From: Euclidia mi
Lineage: Eukaryota > Arthropoda > Insecta > Lepidoptera > Erebidae
Assembly: GCA_944739405.2 (NCBI GenBank)
Contig: OX123188.2
Location: forward strand, 66,545,251 to 66,609,250
Direction: 5' to 3'
Length of the DNA stretch: 64,000 nucleotides
The notes beneath the pieces were generated by a model. That model saw only the letters and a list, made by a program, of their open reading frames with translations. It had not been told where the DNA came from and did not search any database. Position numbers and translations under genes: made by a program. Shown in pieces: positions 32,601-45,084 of the stretch; the stretch's first letter is position 1; each line of letters starts with the position of its first letter.

Positions 32601-34687
32601 CTCACAAACATTTGTGCACTGTATTATCTCTGTATTCTATTGAGTTTGGATAGTTATAATTTTCATCTTTCTTTCCCATTACCTTCAATACTTTAGGTTT
32701 AATTATTTTCGGGTTGCTATACTTAGTTCTATTTGTCGATACATAACGAGTGACAAAACACGTAAGTATATAACTTACCTAAATAAGATCGAATAGGTGA
32801 TAAAATAGTGGGCGAATGGTAGAGACTAATCACATAAAAATGTATGTATACTTAACCTACTTGCTCAATCTTTCACTCACTCTAGTAAATTAACGGATCT
32901 AATAATGCACAACATCTGTTCTAAAACTGGATAGCACTTGTTATATCACGGAACACATCACCATCTATATTAGAATACTCGAGCACATTATTTTTGAACA
33001 TAGAAGTTTCTATTTAAGTGTTACATTTAGGTCATCGATTCAGAAGCAAAAACATCTTTTTTTGTAAACCTTAGCCGTGCCATGTCTATATGTACACGTT
33101 GCGCGTGCCACTCTGTATACACGTGACCGGTTTTATATATTATGTTTTCAAGTTATGACGATGTGTAAAATGATGAAAGGTGGACTGAAAACTAGATGAA
33201 CTCAAGGGAGTCTGCTCATAAGTAGTGCAGGTTCATATGCAGTCATTGTCTGCAAGTCTTATAAAAGTAAGTGACACCGATTGAAATGTGAGATGATCAT
33301 GTCCTATTTTACAATGTAGAACTTTAAATAATGAGATAGGGGCCCCCAGCAAAACACTACCAATTAAAATGAAAGTAATTCAAACTAATAATAATACAAA
33401 AACATTTCAGGTCACGTTCCACAATACGAAAAAATACCCTCTAAACCGTAGCAGTAAACAATAGAGAAAATAAAGTAAAAGCAATGAAAATAAACAAGCA
33501 TTATCTAAACGAAGTCCGTACGAGTATATCACTTGATACGAAACTCCGGTACGTAACTGAGATAGTGATGCATTAATCTCATTAGGGGAATGACCGTAAA
33601 CGATCTGGACGGGTTACAATAGTACGCGTAATGACCGAAAACAATTATTAGTTAAGCCCTGGCCCTTTCACGAAAGATACCGAGCAGAATTACCTATTAA
33701 TGATTAGGGTTAGCTGAACTTTGACTGAGTATGACCAGCAATTCTCGTTGTACAACACGTTTCATTGTGAACATACACATTTTATTATGCGTGAAGATTG
33801 GCCGTTATTTAATTATGTAGTCTAATATTACGAGTAACAGAATATAATTGGTATTTTAGGACCGTATAGAATAGTAAAGCTTTTAGCACGAAATATAGAG
33901 ATTTCAGATTCATTGATATTGGTCGCCAATTGGCGGTGAGAACGATCTGGATTGATTTCATCAAAAGGAAATGTTTTAACGTATCACGTTACGTATAAGA
34001 GAAATTTTAAATACTTTTTTTAATAACATATACTTTAAAGACCATAAAACAGTTTGAAGAAATAACTGTAGTCTATTTCATCCAAATGTAAATGTCAAAG
34101 AAGATACGAAACGTTAAATAAAGTGTAATTTCGGCAGTATGAAATGTATCCTTGGGATTACGAGAGACACATTTTACAAAATAAAATGTAAATAAGATTA
34201 ATGTTATTATTAGGGTCCCATTGCCCAAGGGCGAAGTAGAACGCTCTGGCCGTCACTCTTATTGTCATTTCGCCAGTCCGCTGTGTGACACTGAGTTTGT
34301 GCCACGTAAACGTAATGTTTTTACAGTCCTGCAGATACAGAGTGTATATCTACTCATTTGACTTTATATGAAATGCAATCACAGACCAAATATAAGGCGC
34401 TATCACCTACAAGAGAGAAGAGAAGATTGAGAAGAGATGTTGAGTATAGAGTACCTATAGTCCTTTGGTGTTTATAGCACAATTCTGATTATATGATTAT
34501 GCATCTACACATGTGATAATATTATGGGAATTATAAAATTAAGGATTTATTATTATGCATATTATGATTGTTGATTCAAGAATTTAATATAAAGTCGGAC
34601 AGTATTGTTAGAACACAAAAACAACTTTTGTTACTAACGCGAGCCATACCGGGGCAACCGTAAGCTTATAAAGGCTTTATGTATTTT
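29648..34687. other. 5 kb of AT-rich DNA without a recognisable gene
   Basis: This lies upstream of the sfl coding exons on the minus strand and may hold its 5' UTR exons or promoter, but no such site is identifiable. Short frames at 30695-30889, 30824-31006, 31086-31277 and 31739-31942 show no known motifs. No SINE or MITE with clear ends was found. Confidence 0.4.
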
Positions 34688-35001
34688 TTAACCCTAGAAA
34701 GATAACCTACGCCTCAGAGGCGCCCGCGTCCGTTTGACATTGCTGTCTCATTCTAATGAGCGCGCGTATCTACCTGTCCTTTTAAGTTAGCTCAGTGGTC
34801 GGTGCACAGAGTCGCGGGACGGCCGTTTTTCCGCGGTAAGTACCATAGTTTTGCAGTTATGAGTAAGTGTTGCGCTCCAAAGGCGCATGGTTATCTTTTG
34901 TGTGACTTTTAGTGAAAGTATGAATTTGTTTATACTTACATAAAATGTTTATTATAACTGTTTATTTCTTTGTTTTAGCATAAAATCTTTTCGCCTTCAT
35001 C

Positions 35002-36623
35002 ATGACGAGCCGGAAAACACTATCTGATGATGCAATATCTAGGTTTATTGCTGAAGAGGAAGAGAACGAGCATGAACGAGAGCTAGGAAGTGACAGTGAG
35101 ATAGAAGATAATTTGAATGAAGATGACATACAGAGTGATTTCGAAGACGAGTTTATAGATGATGAGGTGCCACAGCAATTGAATGATACACCAAATGAAG
35201 ACGATATAAGTTCACCTGTATCTTCAGAGCCCCCTGGAACTTCGGAATCATTCCGTCGTGACCACCGTAATTTTTTCTGATCGTCGTGTTCTTAGGGATA
35301 AGAACCAACATTGCTGGTCGACAATAAAAGGACAAAGTCGTGGAAGGACATCCGTCATAAATATTATTCGCACAAGTAGAGGTCCAACGCGCATGTGTCG
35401 AAACATTTGTGACCTTATCTTATGTTTTAATTTGTTTGTTACCGACGAAATAGTGGAGGAGATCGTCCGTTGGACGAATGTTGAGATCTCTGTGAAACGT
35501 CGAGATAACATGACCAAAGCCACTTTCAGAGATACGTCTGTGACAGAAGTTCAAGCTTTGTTTGCAATACTGACCTTGAGTGCAGCAATGAAAGACTTGT
35601 CTACTGATGAGCTGTTCGATAGTAGCTTTTCGGGTACACGGTACGTGGCAGTGATGAGTAGGGATCGTTTTGATTTCCTGCTTAGATGTCTAAGATTTGA
35701 TGACAAGTCTATACGACCCTCTTTACGTCATGAAGATCCATTCATACCTATTAAAAAAGTATGGGAATTATTTGTAACTCAGTGTAAACTGAATTATACA
35801 CCAGGAGAGCATGTCACAATCGATGAGCAATTATTAGGGTTTCGAGGACGGTACCCGTTCCGCATGTATATACCTAATAAACCCAGTAAATATGGAATTA
35901 AAATCCCTATGCTGTGTGACAGCGGAACGAAGTACATGCTAAATGCAATGCCGTATATTGGCAGATCTACGAATACTAAGGGGTTGCCACAAGGAGAATT
36001 TTATGTAAAGGAGTTGTTTCGGCCTTTGCATGGCACAAACCGAAATATAACTTGCGACAATTGGTTCACTTCGGTTCCTCTCGTGAAATCCCGACTTCAG
36101 GAACCGTACAAACTAACCCTTGTTGGCACTATACGATCCAATAAACGAGAAATCCCCGAAGAACTGAAAAACACTCGGTCTCGTTCGGTAGGCACGTCAA
36201 TGTTCTGCTACGATGGATGTTTGACCCTAGTTTCGTACAAGCCGAAGCCCTCAAAGATGGTTTACCTGCTATCATCGTGTGAAGAAGACGGTGTCATCAA
36301 TGTCTATGTTTTATGGCATTCTGAACATAGCATTCGTCAATTCTTATGTTAGCTTTTGTCACAACACTCTTGCGAAAAATGAAAAGCCTCTGAATAGAAG
36401 GGGTTATATGAAAAAGTTAAGCGCCCAGTTATCTGAATCGTGGATTAAGGAAAGACTGGAAGCTCCTACTTTGCCAAAGCATGTGAGAGATAATATCGCA
36501 AATATTCTTCCGAAACCGGTTCTGCAGAACGATACAGACAATGAAGAAGAACCTCCAGCCAAGAAAAGGCAGTACTGCACCTTTAGCACTAATAAAAAAA
36601 AATTCGGGCAAGTGCGAGTCTGA
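35002..36623 (+). pseudogene. piggyBac transposase, frameshifted and internally deleted
   Basis: Three frames make up the remnant. 35002-35280 carries the acidic N-terminus (MTSRKTLSDDAISRFIAEEE). 35258-36352 carries the catalytic core. 36279-36623 carries the C-terminal part (MKKLSAQLSESWIKERLEAP, then DNIANILPK). The first shift is at a T-run near 35270. Catalytic Asp codons in TIDEQLLGFRG (35822-35824) and TCDNWFTS (36056-36058) remain. The segment that should hold the third Asp motif is missing: the frame goes from SSCEEDGVINV almost directly to MFYGILNIAFVNS, a loss of roughly 45 residues near 36305. The C-terminal Cys-rich DNA-binding domain is also absent after KKRQYCTFSTNKKK, where an interspersed repeat begins. 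Confidence 0.92.
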
Positions 36624-36910
36624 CTCGCGCACCGAGGGTTCCGTACGCATTTTACCTTATTTGAGGTTGGTGCTAATTACGCTAGTCCTCTAAATCTGAG
36701 GGTCTAGTACCAGTTTGCACTCGATCGTCACGGTGGACCATAGCCTACACGACAGGAACAATTTCCATACATTTTCTAAATGCGCCCCCTAGCGGTCTCT
36801 ATCGATCGCTTCTCTCCATTAGGGGCGCTTTTACTCTTTCTGTATGAGCGCCCATACAAAGATTCATTCACATCTTAAATGGATTATTTTTTGATACTAT
36901 GTTCCTGTAA
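36594..36910. mobile_element. Lepidopteran GGGTTCCGTAC-type repeat inserted in piggyBac 3' coding end
   Basis: GGGCAAGTGCGAGTCTGACT, then GAGGGTTCCGTACGCATTTT and CTAGTCCTCTAAATC match the right end of the element at 9997-10653 in reverse orientation. A later patch, TGTATGAGCGCCCATACAA and CATCTTAAATGGA (near 36840-36890), also matches. The insertion removes the transposase zinc-binding C-terminus. The right boundary is approximate. Confidence 0.75.
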
Positions 36911-37171
36911 ACAGAAGACTGCTAATTTTGTTGATTTTTTCTAGAGGTATTTTTATTTAAGTTTAATGTTTAAAATATATAAAATATTTCACTAAAAAAA
37001 GTTTTTTATTAGTAGTTCATTAACCAGGTTTCAAAACAATCAAGTAAATAAATACAATAAATAGGTATTTCATTACAAAAAAAATATTAAAAGACATTAT
37101 AAATCGTGCGCCTCCAAAGCGCATGGTTATCTTTTGTGACAGTCAAAATATGGTTATCTTTCTAGGGTTAA

Positions 37172-39773
37172 GACCCATGTAAATCCATTATCCACATTGT
37201 GCTTAGATGCATAAACCAAAAATATAAGCAGCACCAAGTCTATTATAAATATTTCGTTTGAAATTTTAGTGTGATAGATATTCATTGCTCCCTATTCAGT
37301 CCTAAAGAGACGAAATTGAAAATATGTTGAAGTACGAAGTTCAAATTAGGTAGGTACTAGAGACACGTCGTTACTTCATTTACGAGAAAATTTTATACTT
37401 ATTATTATTGTTTATATTTTGATCTAGATTTCAGACATATCAATCATCTGCAAAAACCAATCTAGCTCGAGTGATAAACCGTCAAGTTTGTAGCGCCAAC
37501 TATTTGGAATAAATGGATGATGAATGACTCGATGACTGATAGTCTCCAAAAACACGACACAAATATTGTAAAAATATATTGCTGGGCACGGTTTCCATTT
37601 ATTTGAATGGCATAAAAGTCAACGTGTTAAGGCCGTAATAACGGATCAAAAGACAATACTCTCGTGTTGGAGATGAAGGGACCAACTTATTATAACTTTG
37701 CTCGTTCACCACACCTCGTAGTCAAGGGGACCTTTCGGAGAACCCGTATAATAACACCACCGAGCTTCTATAACACAAGGATCAAACTTCTGAAATATTG
37801 AACCGTGTGAATCAGGCGATACGCTGGAAATGACAGGGGTCTGCGGGATACCATTAAATGTTCTCTCAAAGTGGACATCAGGGTATTACTTTCACTTTGT
37901 GGTATTATTGTAACGACACATGTCCCTGTTACATTGAAAGCCTCAAGTGATATGATCCGCAGTGAAATATTTATTCGGTAAAAATGTAAAAATACACAAG
38001 CACACTGACGTCGAAAGCTGTTACATTGTTGGAATGTGAATGGTCATTTGTAAATAACACTCAAGCGTACCGTAGGAATTCCTGGTTGACACGTTAATAG
38101 TGAAATAAACAAATCTTGTGTATTTGCTTAAGGACGCTGGCTACATTCTGTGCATTTTAAACGAGTTTTACTTTCTATTGATAAAAGCCGCAGTGTAGAG
38201 GCACGCAAGGCGTTGGAACATCGCAGTAACGTCGCCATTAGGCCACAGAGGCGAAACCCACAATTCGCCCGCAATTTGGTCAAGATTAATTGCCCTTAAC
38301 ATCATCTGTCAACCCGAGGGACATTCCGTGGACATTTTGTTTGCCGTACAAATAGCTCAACATATTCATCTCGTAACACGTTATTAATTGTACCCGTGGC
38401 TTTTATTGCACAACTACAAAATAACACATGACTATTTCAATACCAACAGAACTTGCGTGTCAAAGCGAACCTATACAATATTTGCCACTATCAACTATGA
38501 AACAATACCTACCTTGCACAGTAAAAATATATCAGCGAAAATACGGCAACGTAGAGCTGGCTATTACGTTGATAAAATATTGTAGATAGTACGGCGGCTA
38601 TTGCACAATGCACATAATATTGAATTTGTATTTGCACAGATTGCGACAAAGGGAACATCTGTGAAGGAAAACAGAGTGCCACTTCATAATTTATTTGTTG
38701 AATCTCTCACCTGGTTGTTTCATTTGCTAAATGCAAGCTGCAGGGCGAACAACAATCGAGCGCTAATTGTGATTCCACTAATTTGCATTGGCGCGTCGAC
38801 CCCCGTGCTTGCAGCGCCCGCCCAACTTCTGTACAACGAGCACGCTCACACCCCGCGCTACAAATACTGCTACCTACAAATCTGATTACAATTACGGTTT
38901 TACATCGCACTGCATCTTCCTTTGTATTCTCACTTGTTATCTACATTATTCTCGCGATCACCGACTCAAGATTACTCCAGCTATAATCGTTTATTAAGTT
39001 GGCCTTAGTATTTACAGTGCTTGGTTTACGTCTAAATCTTTTGATGAGATACGTCAGTAATTTATTAATAAAAAATAGTAAAACTAGTCAAAGAATAAAA
39101 CAATAAACGTTATCTACTATTTATCAATATCAAATTACAATTCAAAGTATTTCAAGTTCGTTTGTGAATTCACACTTTCCCAAGCATATATTGATGATGT
39201 AGCAACGCAACCATTAATAACCAATGAGCTATTGAAATGATCAGAGGCAATCGTAATTGATGTTCCGATATTGATTCCCAGTACAGGCACCTACAATAAC
39301 CCATTCTGTTTGCAAGGTAGGTAATGCAAGTTACCACAAACGGGTATCTCCAATTAACGGAACACTTCCCCTATTAAATTCTGGCTATTGGTGAGTGAGC
39401 ATTCGCATTGCACTGTGATAACAGCATAGTTCTCCTAGAAATGTTTTATAATGTAATCTGCTTGTGTCGTTTTTAATGTAAGCGGCAATGGTTGCTTGCA
39501 TTAAATTATGCAAGTGGCACTGGCTTTACACGATTACAGTAAATTTATGCAAGACATTATCCGAGGACAGCGGCGTCGCATAACAACGCCTTCAGTGTCC
39601 GAGCGCACGGCTCCGTCGCCTCCTTTATGAAAACCCTCACTATGATACATGGGAGTGCGGCGACACGTTATTGCCTTCCTCGACGCCTTGTCTATGCAAA
39701 CGTCAGCATTTTTTTTATCAGGGTTAGCTAGTATCGACAATGTTACTGCAATCAATTATTTGGTTGGTATAGC
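37172..39773. other. AT-rich spacer, no recognisable feature
   Basis: Small frames at 38388-38997 and 39534-39755 show no family motif. A GC-richer patch at 38790-38860 drives several overlapping frames but no domain is evident. Confidence 0.4.
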
Positions 39774-39776
39774 TAA

Positions 39777-40642
39777 GGGTGCTTGTACACGGCGCATGTA
39801 GCTTGAGCATGTTGAGGCACTTGCGCGGGTTACATGCACCGTAAACATATCGTTTAAAACAATGTGCGGGTCCAGCGACTCGAGCATGTACTAAAGCGAG
39901 CCACCCGCGCAAGTAATTCGCGTGCTCTGCGACGCGCGCGGGTCACTCGCGCATGTTATCTGTTAAAATTACATTTTTAACATATGATTTTAAAATAATT
40001 TTCGTTCGTCGAGACATTTGACGCGATTCAAGTCATAAAGCTACCGCGCGAATAGCATGCACATGTAGCTCTTGACCACGAACAAATAACTTGTACATAG
40101 GTACAGCTTGCGCAAGTAGCCCGCGTCTTTACTTGCTCCAGTATTTGCACCATGTACAAGTACAAGCGAGTAACTTGATCAAGTAGCTTGCGCATATTAC
40201 CCACGCGTGTAACCCGCACCTTTAAGCCGCGTATAGACTTCGCGCTCCAAAAGGACGAACATTGGCGCGCGTTCCAGCCGCGCGAAATTGTTAACATTTT
40301 GGAACGCGCGCCAATGTGTTTGTTGGAACGCTCGAACATGGAGCGCCCCGTTCCATCTAGAGTCGGTTTTTTACCGCGCATCAAAGGCTACTCAATTGTG
40401 GCGCGCGCGCCAGTTGAGACGGACGTAATATTATTTTGTGTGTTGATTACGTTTTTGTTACGTTGCATGTTGAACGACCGAAGACTGGAACAGTTGGGTT
40501 CAACAACTGGTGTTGATATCATTTAAATATTCGGAGCGCGTTTCGTGAACGCGCTCTCGGCGCGGGCGTTCATGGCGCGCGCGCCAGGAGCGCATAATGG
40601 ATACGCAGCTTTACTTGCTACATGCACCGTGTAGAAGCACCC
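39777..40642. mobile_element. GC-rich PIF/Harbinger-like MITE with TAA target duplication
   Basis: The 26-bp terminal inverted repeats start GGGTGCTTGTACACGGCGCA on the left and match the right end in reverse with two mismatches. TAA flanks both sides (39774-39776 and 40643-40645). The 866-bp body has many ACTTGCGC, GCATGTA and GGCGCGCG words in both orientations and a perfect 17-bp stem ACATTGGCGCGCGTTCC at 40259-40316. The frames at 40028-40526 are by-products of these repeats. It is non-autonomous. Confidence 0.82.
40259..40316. repeat. Perfect 17-bp hairpin inside the MITE
   Basis: ACATTGGCGCGCGTTCC occurs at the left and GGAACGCGCGCCAATGT at the right, with a loop of about 24 nt. Palindromes GAGCGCG/CGCGCTC and GGCGCGCGCGCC follow near 40530-40590. 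Confidence 0.8.
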
Positions 40643-40645
40643 TAA

Positions 40646-42318
40646 AGCGACGTTATTCCCGCTAATGACGGCTGGTGGGTGAGCGCGGGACGTGGACGCG
40701 TGATAATCTCCCGACCATTAGGCCCGACCACTCGCTCGCAAATCGTCCGCATATTTTGCCCAAGATTAATTGTTCTCGAATATCATCTATCACGGTGAGC
40801 TCTCTCATGATCGTCGCCAGCAGTGCGTACGACGTTTTATTCAAGGCACAATAGCTCCCTAGAGCACCGCAGTTGAGGTAATTAAATTTTTGTTAGAATA
40901 ATGATACCGTCCCGTAAAAACATGTTGAGTATTTTCCTAGAACGTGAAAATAATCGCTTTCTGCCTTTGTACCTTATTTATGAAACGAGGCTCTGTTACT
41001 GTTCAAAATAGCTACTTGTCGTTTTCGTACACAAAGATCCGATACAATGTACGACTATTGTGTTACGGTATATTTAATACATAAGAAAATACTTGAACGA
41101 AGTAAATGGCATTATATATGCATTACAGAATATAACTTATTTTGAAGTAAATACATAGGCAAATTACCAATTCAAAACGTTTCATAACTAGGTACTACAT
41201 TTACGTAGGATGTGAGGGAAATAGATGCGTCATGATACTGTAAAGCAACATTAATATGCGGTGATAAAGTATTTAATGAGTAGGTACATATTAAACTTTT
41301 ATGGCCGGCGAGGCGAATAAAGCCGCTCCATCATAACATTTACATAACCCATTAATCTACCATTTAAACATTTCTAAATACTAATTTCGTTTAGACAAAA
41401 TTAGGGCGATTACAGACTCGTCCGAAAGATAAATCTGTAGTTAAAAATACCCTTCGTGGAGTTCATTTCGTAACGGACAAGTACAAATTAAGTCAGTCTT
41501 TTTTTGCTAGAGACGAATATAAATTCCGTTTAAATTATAAGTTCCGTATATAAATCATACACTAATTTCCATGTGTTTTGTCCCTCGTTTCCGTTCGTTG
41601 TATTTAGTATGTGTACGCGGTTCCAGTAATTTAACGAATAGGTACAAACCATTTTTGATGTCTCAAAACCTATAACTCTATCTGCGTAAACGTGTTCCTG
41701 GTGTTTTTTGTTAACGATTAACAAGACGACTTTTCTTGTAATAGCCACGATATTAAATTGTGACGTCGATTGTTGCAAACCATTTATATTTCTAATATCA
41801 GTGTGTTGACGGATTAAGAATACCAAGTGTTACTACCTATTTCGCGAATGTCGTCGGCGGGGACGTAGTAAAATATTCGAAGCGAACAGTATTATTGCTA
41901 AGAGACTAAGAACTCGACATTAGATCAAATAATAGCCCGTTTGGCCAGCGTGGGATAATAGTAGCTGTAGGCCAAATCCAGCCATTGACTCACTATAATA
42001 AATTAGCGATCTTAATCGCGTAGAATTCACTTATTAGGAAAGGTCCAGCAGTGGAATGCGAAAGGCCGTTTACCTAACAATTTATTATTTGACCGTTAGA
42101 AATATTCATTAAATTATTTTCTAAGGATCAAAATATAATATATTATTATTTCGAGTTATTTGATTGATTTCAGCGTCCATACAAAGATAAACTAACGGCA
42201 AGCTGACATCCTCGTACTTATTTCTGGTGCTAAATTATTAAAGAAGGAAACCCTAAATAAATTATTATAATAATGAGTTGGTTTGTTTATTACGCGCTCA
42301 AGCTTTACCTTGTCATCA
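40646..42318. other. AT-rich spacer with one LINE/SINE tail scrap
   Basis: CCCGTTTGGCCAGCGTGG at about 41938 recurs inverted near 63200, and GGTCCAGCAGTGGAATGC at about 42040 is a typical lepidopteran 3' tail. Otherwise I see no gene. The minus frame 41530-41826 has no recognisable motif. Confidence 0.45.
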
Positions 42319-42328
42319 ATCATTATCA
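42319..42328. repeat. Target site duplication, SINE at 42329
   Basis: ATCATTATCA is repeated exactly at 42556-42565. Confidence 0.85.
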
Positions 42329-42555
42329 TACATACATACATAGACTCACGCCTGTTTCCCCGAAGGGGTAGGCAGAGGCATATTAAACGCCCACTTTTCG
42401 CCAGTGTTTTGATCCCACGTAATAGGTGGCGAGCCTATTGCCGCTTATTGGGATATTTTGTTTGCCAGAGCCTCGTCCGTTGATCGGCAGGTGCACCACT
42501 TGCAGGTGAGGTTGGCTTGGGACCCTAAGTTCTTGGTGGGAACCCTATGCACCCC
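42329..42555 (-). mobile_element. Young SINE (about 215 bp), minus strand
   Basis: Read on the minus strand it begins GGTGCATAGGGTTCCCACC and ends GGCGTGAGTCTATG plus ATGT repeats. It is flanked by the perfect 10-bp duplication ATCATTATCA. The copy at 62823-63036 differs at a single position by eye over about 210 bp, so both moved recently. The last ~40 bases match the 3' end of the LINE at 50703-52830. The head is not clearly tRNA-like. Confidence 0.88.
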
Positions 42556-42565
42556 ATCATTATCA

Positions 42566-43450
42566 AATTGTGCATATTACGTATGGTCATCGGTACAAAA
42601 TACGACAAGGGTACCTTTCATTCAGGAGCCGCAGTCGAAAGCCAGAACGTATTATGATTAACCCAAATTAATTGCTTACAAATATGTTCCATTTTATTTT
42701 AATGAAACTAATTAACAATCAGTTTAAACTAATATGAGGCGATATATTAATTGAGGTTATAGATAGTTGCGTAGATTAATAACATAAACTATTAATATTT
42801 TTGTAACGGGCCTATCACGCGTAGTTGTTTGAAAATTTAACGTAGATTACATGTTTATTTTCACATCCTCTGAAATAAACATTATTACGTGTAAAAGTTG
42901 CCAAAGTTTAAACGTATTCATCAATAACATAGGCTAGCTTTAGAAGCCAATGTTAGGCATAAGACTGTCCTAATAATATTTCTGAAATGTATGCAATTAT
43001 AATAAAAACGGTATCGAGGTGAACATAACAAACATTCAACAGATATTAAAACGCCGGCACGCCAAAGCTGCATATGAACGCCATGTCATTAGACAGGTAG
43101 GTACCTACCTACCAACACATTTTGTGAAACATAATCACAGTATTCCTCGATCTATTTACAATAAAGCATAAAACTTGTCCCAAAATAATTTCATTCATTG
43201 TTACTATCAGCATTTTAAACTTGCAATTTTTCTCCAATATGAAGACATTACAACAGCAAAATAATGTCATGCATATTATTTTAATGCGCTGATTGTCTTA
43301 ACTGATGATAACTTTAACTTTAAGATATACTAAGAAACCAACTATCATAATAATGTATTGGGTACCCACTACCACAATTTGATAATTAAAAGCATAATAT
43401 CAACTTTTTCTGCCAATTCATTTTACACGTTATAATTTGATAAAAAATAT
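42566..43450. other. AT-rich spacer, no feature
   Basis: I see nothing supportable beyond a small GGTAGGTACCTACC palindrome near 43100. Confidence 0.45.
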
Positions 43451-43833
43451 GTAGGCTTACCTTATCGGTGGTTAACAATGAGGTTTGCTACAATGTTACA
43501 GGCCGCCAAGAAGAACGAGATTCCAATAGCGAACACCGGGCTCTGGCGAGGTGAGCACTGTTTTTGAATCGCAGTCAACGAGGAAACAGCTGAACAGGCG
43601 CTCGCGGCCACGTGTACGGCGGACGCTAATTTTTGATAGAAGTTATGATGTATTTTCTATTACGATTCGTTATTTACGATAATAACTGAAATGATGTACA
43701 AATGCTGTTTTACTTACCATCTCCTCGCCCGCAAATCTACGCCCGCTCTTAATTCGAAGGAACAAACGATAGTAGAAGGGGAAAATGGAAAGAATGCAGT
43801 AGAAAGCCCTTTACCCACAGTCCAAAGACTTTA
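43451..43833 (+). repeat. 383-bp direct repeat, copy A
   Basis: Repeated at 47797-48180 with roughly 97 percent identity. Both copies contain an exon-like island: ...TTTGCTACAATGTTACAG, 49 bases coding AAKKNEIPIANTGLWR, then GTGAGC (exon 43502-43550). Downstream frame words (KEQTIVEGENGKNAVE) are also shared. Family unknown; it could be a duplicated host fragment or part of an unclassified transposon. Confidence 0.85.
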
Positions 43834-44900
43834 TCAGAAGTGGTTACGAAGGGCAGATGAACAGGAGATGGCATTCGATCATGGAAAGACGGATCCCGTG
43901 TGAGTACCATGATTTTCTTATCAATAACGAGGCGATTGTGACAAAGCCGTTACTAGCAACGTAACCCGATTCTGCTCGTGAAAATTACATTCCTGACGAT
44001 GTTGAAGCTGATATTGAACGATGGTGGTGAAACACCAGCATCATATCGCGTTATTGGAATCGCCTTAAGCGACGCATTGAAGAGGTGCGCCGTGTTAATA
44101 TGAAATGTGACGGCCGCATTTTAAGGAATTGCTACTCGCAAGGTTCGGCAAATTGAAGAGATCATTACTGGATTGATTGTGAACCCAATACATACACCAT
44201 CATGTAAGCAAGGAGGTAACTCTTTAGCAACCTCAACAGGATAACCGACCCACTTTGTAATGCGACTGGCCGCAAATACGAATTTGACAACACGATGACA
44301 GCTCAATACAATTGGGTCGTGCACCTAGTAAAATATCGCTGAAGAGAAAAAAATCGAGAGCTAAAATATCGCGCTGTGATGATGATGTAGGAAACGTGTT
44401 TAGTTGCGGATTTATAATTGGACGGATCCTGCCTCCACCGTGATCAGGCACAAGATGGCAGTAAAGCAAAGTTAAAGATGGTGTCGCTGTTATAAAAATG
44501 CTGGAGAGAAGATCGCCACTTATTTTCAGGTTTCAAAAGATATCCGAGAATACTCAGATTAAAAAAAACGTTGACGTTTGTGAACACGAAACTAGTAAAT
44601 GGTATGGTATCCACATCGACTGGTAAGTCAGTTCTTGAGGAGATATCATTTTACAGCGAGACAAGTAAGACAATTCCTAAATTTGGTCTACATTGGGCAT
44701 CCGTAAGCACAGCCGCGAAGGGTGAGTTGTGTTCTACACTTATGGTTATAATAGCATGGTATAGTTACTGCTTGAAAGATATGGTACCTACAGTATTAAT
44801 TTTGGGACAACAGAACATTTAGTGGTGTCTCACGACTGAGATTGAGTCTGAATACCACTTGTGAGCTTTGAAAATCCTATCAGTGACACAACTAGTCAGT
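43834..44900 (+). pseudogene. Decayed protein-coding sequence, unclassified
   Basis: It continues from repeat A. One frame gives LYQKWLRRADEQEMAFDHGK up to a stop at 43903. Another frame, after a shift, gives HDFLINNEAIVTKPLLAT, a stop, ENYIPDDVEADIERWW, a stop, and ISRYWNRLKRRIEEVRRVNM, followed by further broken pieces. The charged, protein-like runs broken by point stops suggest an old coding region rather than noise. I do not recognise the protein. The right limit is uncertain. Confidence 0.4.
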
Positions 44901-45032
44901 TTTCGTCAGTATCTTGATGGTCAACATCTTACTATGCAGACTAACAGAATTTCGCTGCTATTCCTTGAAAGCGTCTAAAGCTAAGACAATTTGTCACATG
45001 TTCATAGATTGCATCCGTTTCTCTTAGCATAA

Positions 45033-45074
45033 TATGATGTTGCTGTCATGTAGTATGATGTTGCTGTCATGTAG
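45033..45074. repeat. Perfect 21-bp tandem duplication
   Basis: TATGATGTTGCTGTCATGTAG occurs twice head to tail (45033-45053 and 45054-45074). Confidence 0.9.
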
Positions 45075-45084
45075 TGAGACGTGA

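Larger units (their letters stand above)
34692..37167 (+). mobile_element. piggyBac-type DNA transposon, inactive
   Basis: A 2476-bp element flanked by TTAA at 34688-34691 and 37168-37171, with perfect 13-bp terminal inverted repeats CCCTAGAAAGATA (34692-34704 and, inverted, 37155-37167), identical to the canonical piggyBac terminus. Palindromic subterminal 19-mers (TGCGCTCCAAAGGCGCATG near 34872, TGCGCCTCCAAAGCGCATG near 37111) resemble the internal repeats of piggyBac. The transposase frame is broken and the 3' coding end is displaced by an interspersed repeat, so the element could at most move in trans. Confidence 0.95.

Noticed and set aside
38601..38997. Overlapping small frames at 38.6-39.0 kb as a possible exon
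   Set aside because: No convincing splice sites or conserved motif; three frames overlap on a GC patch.
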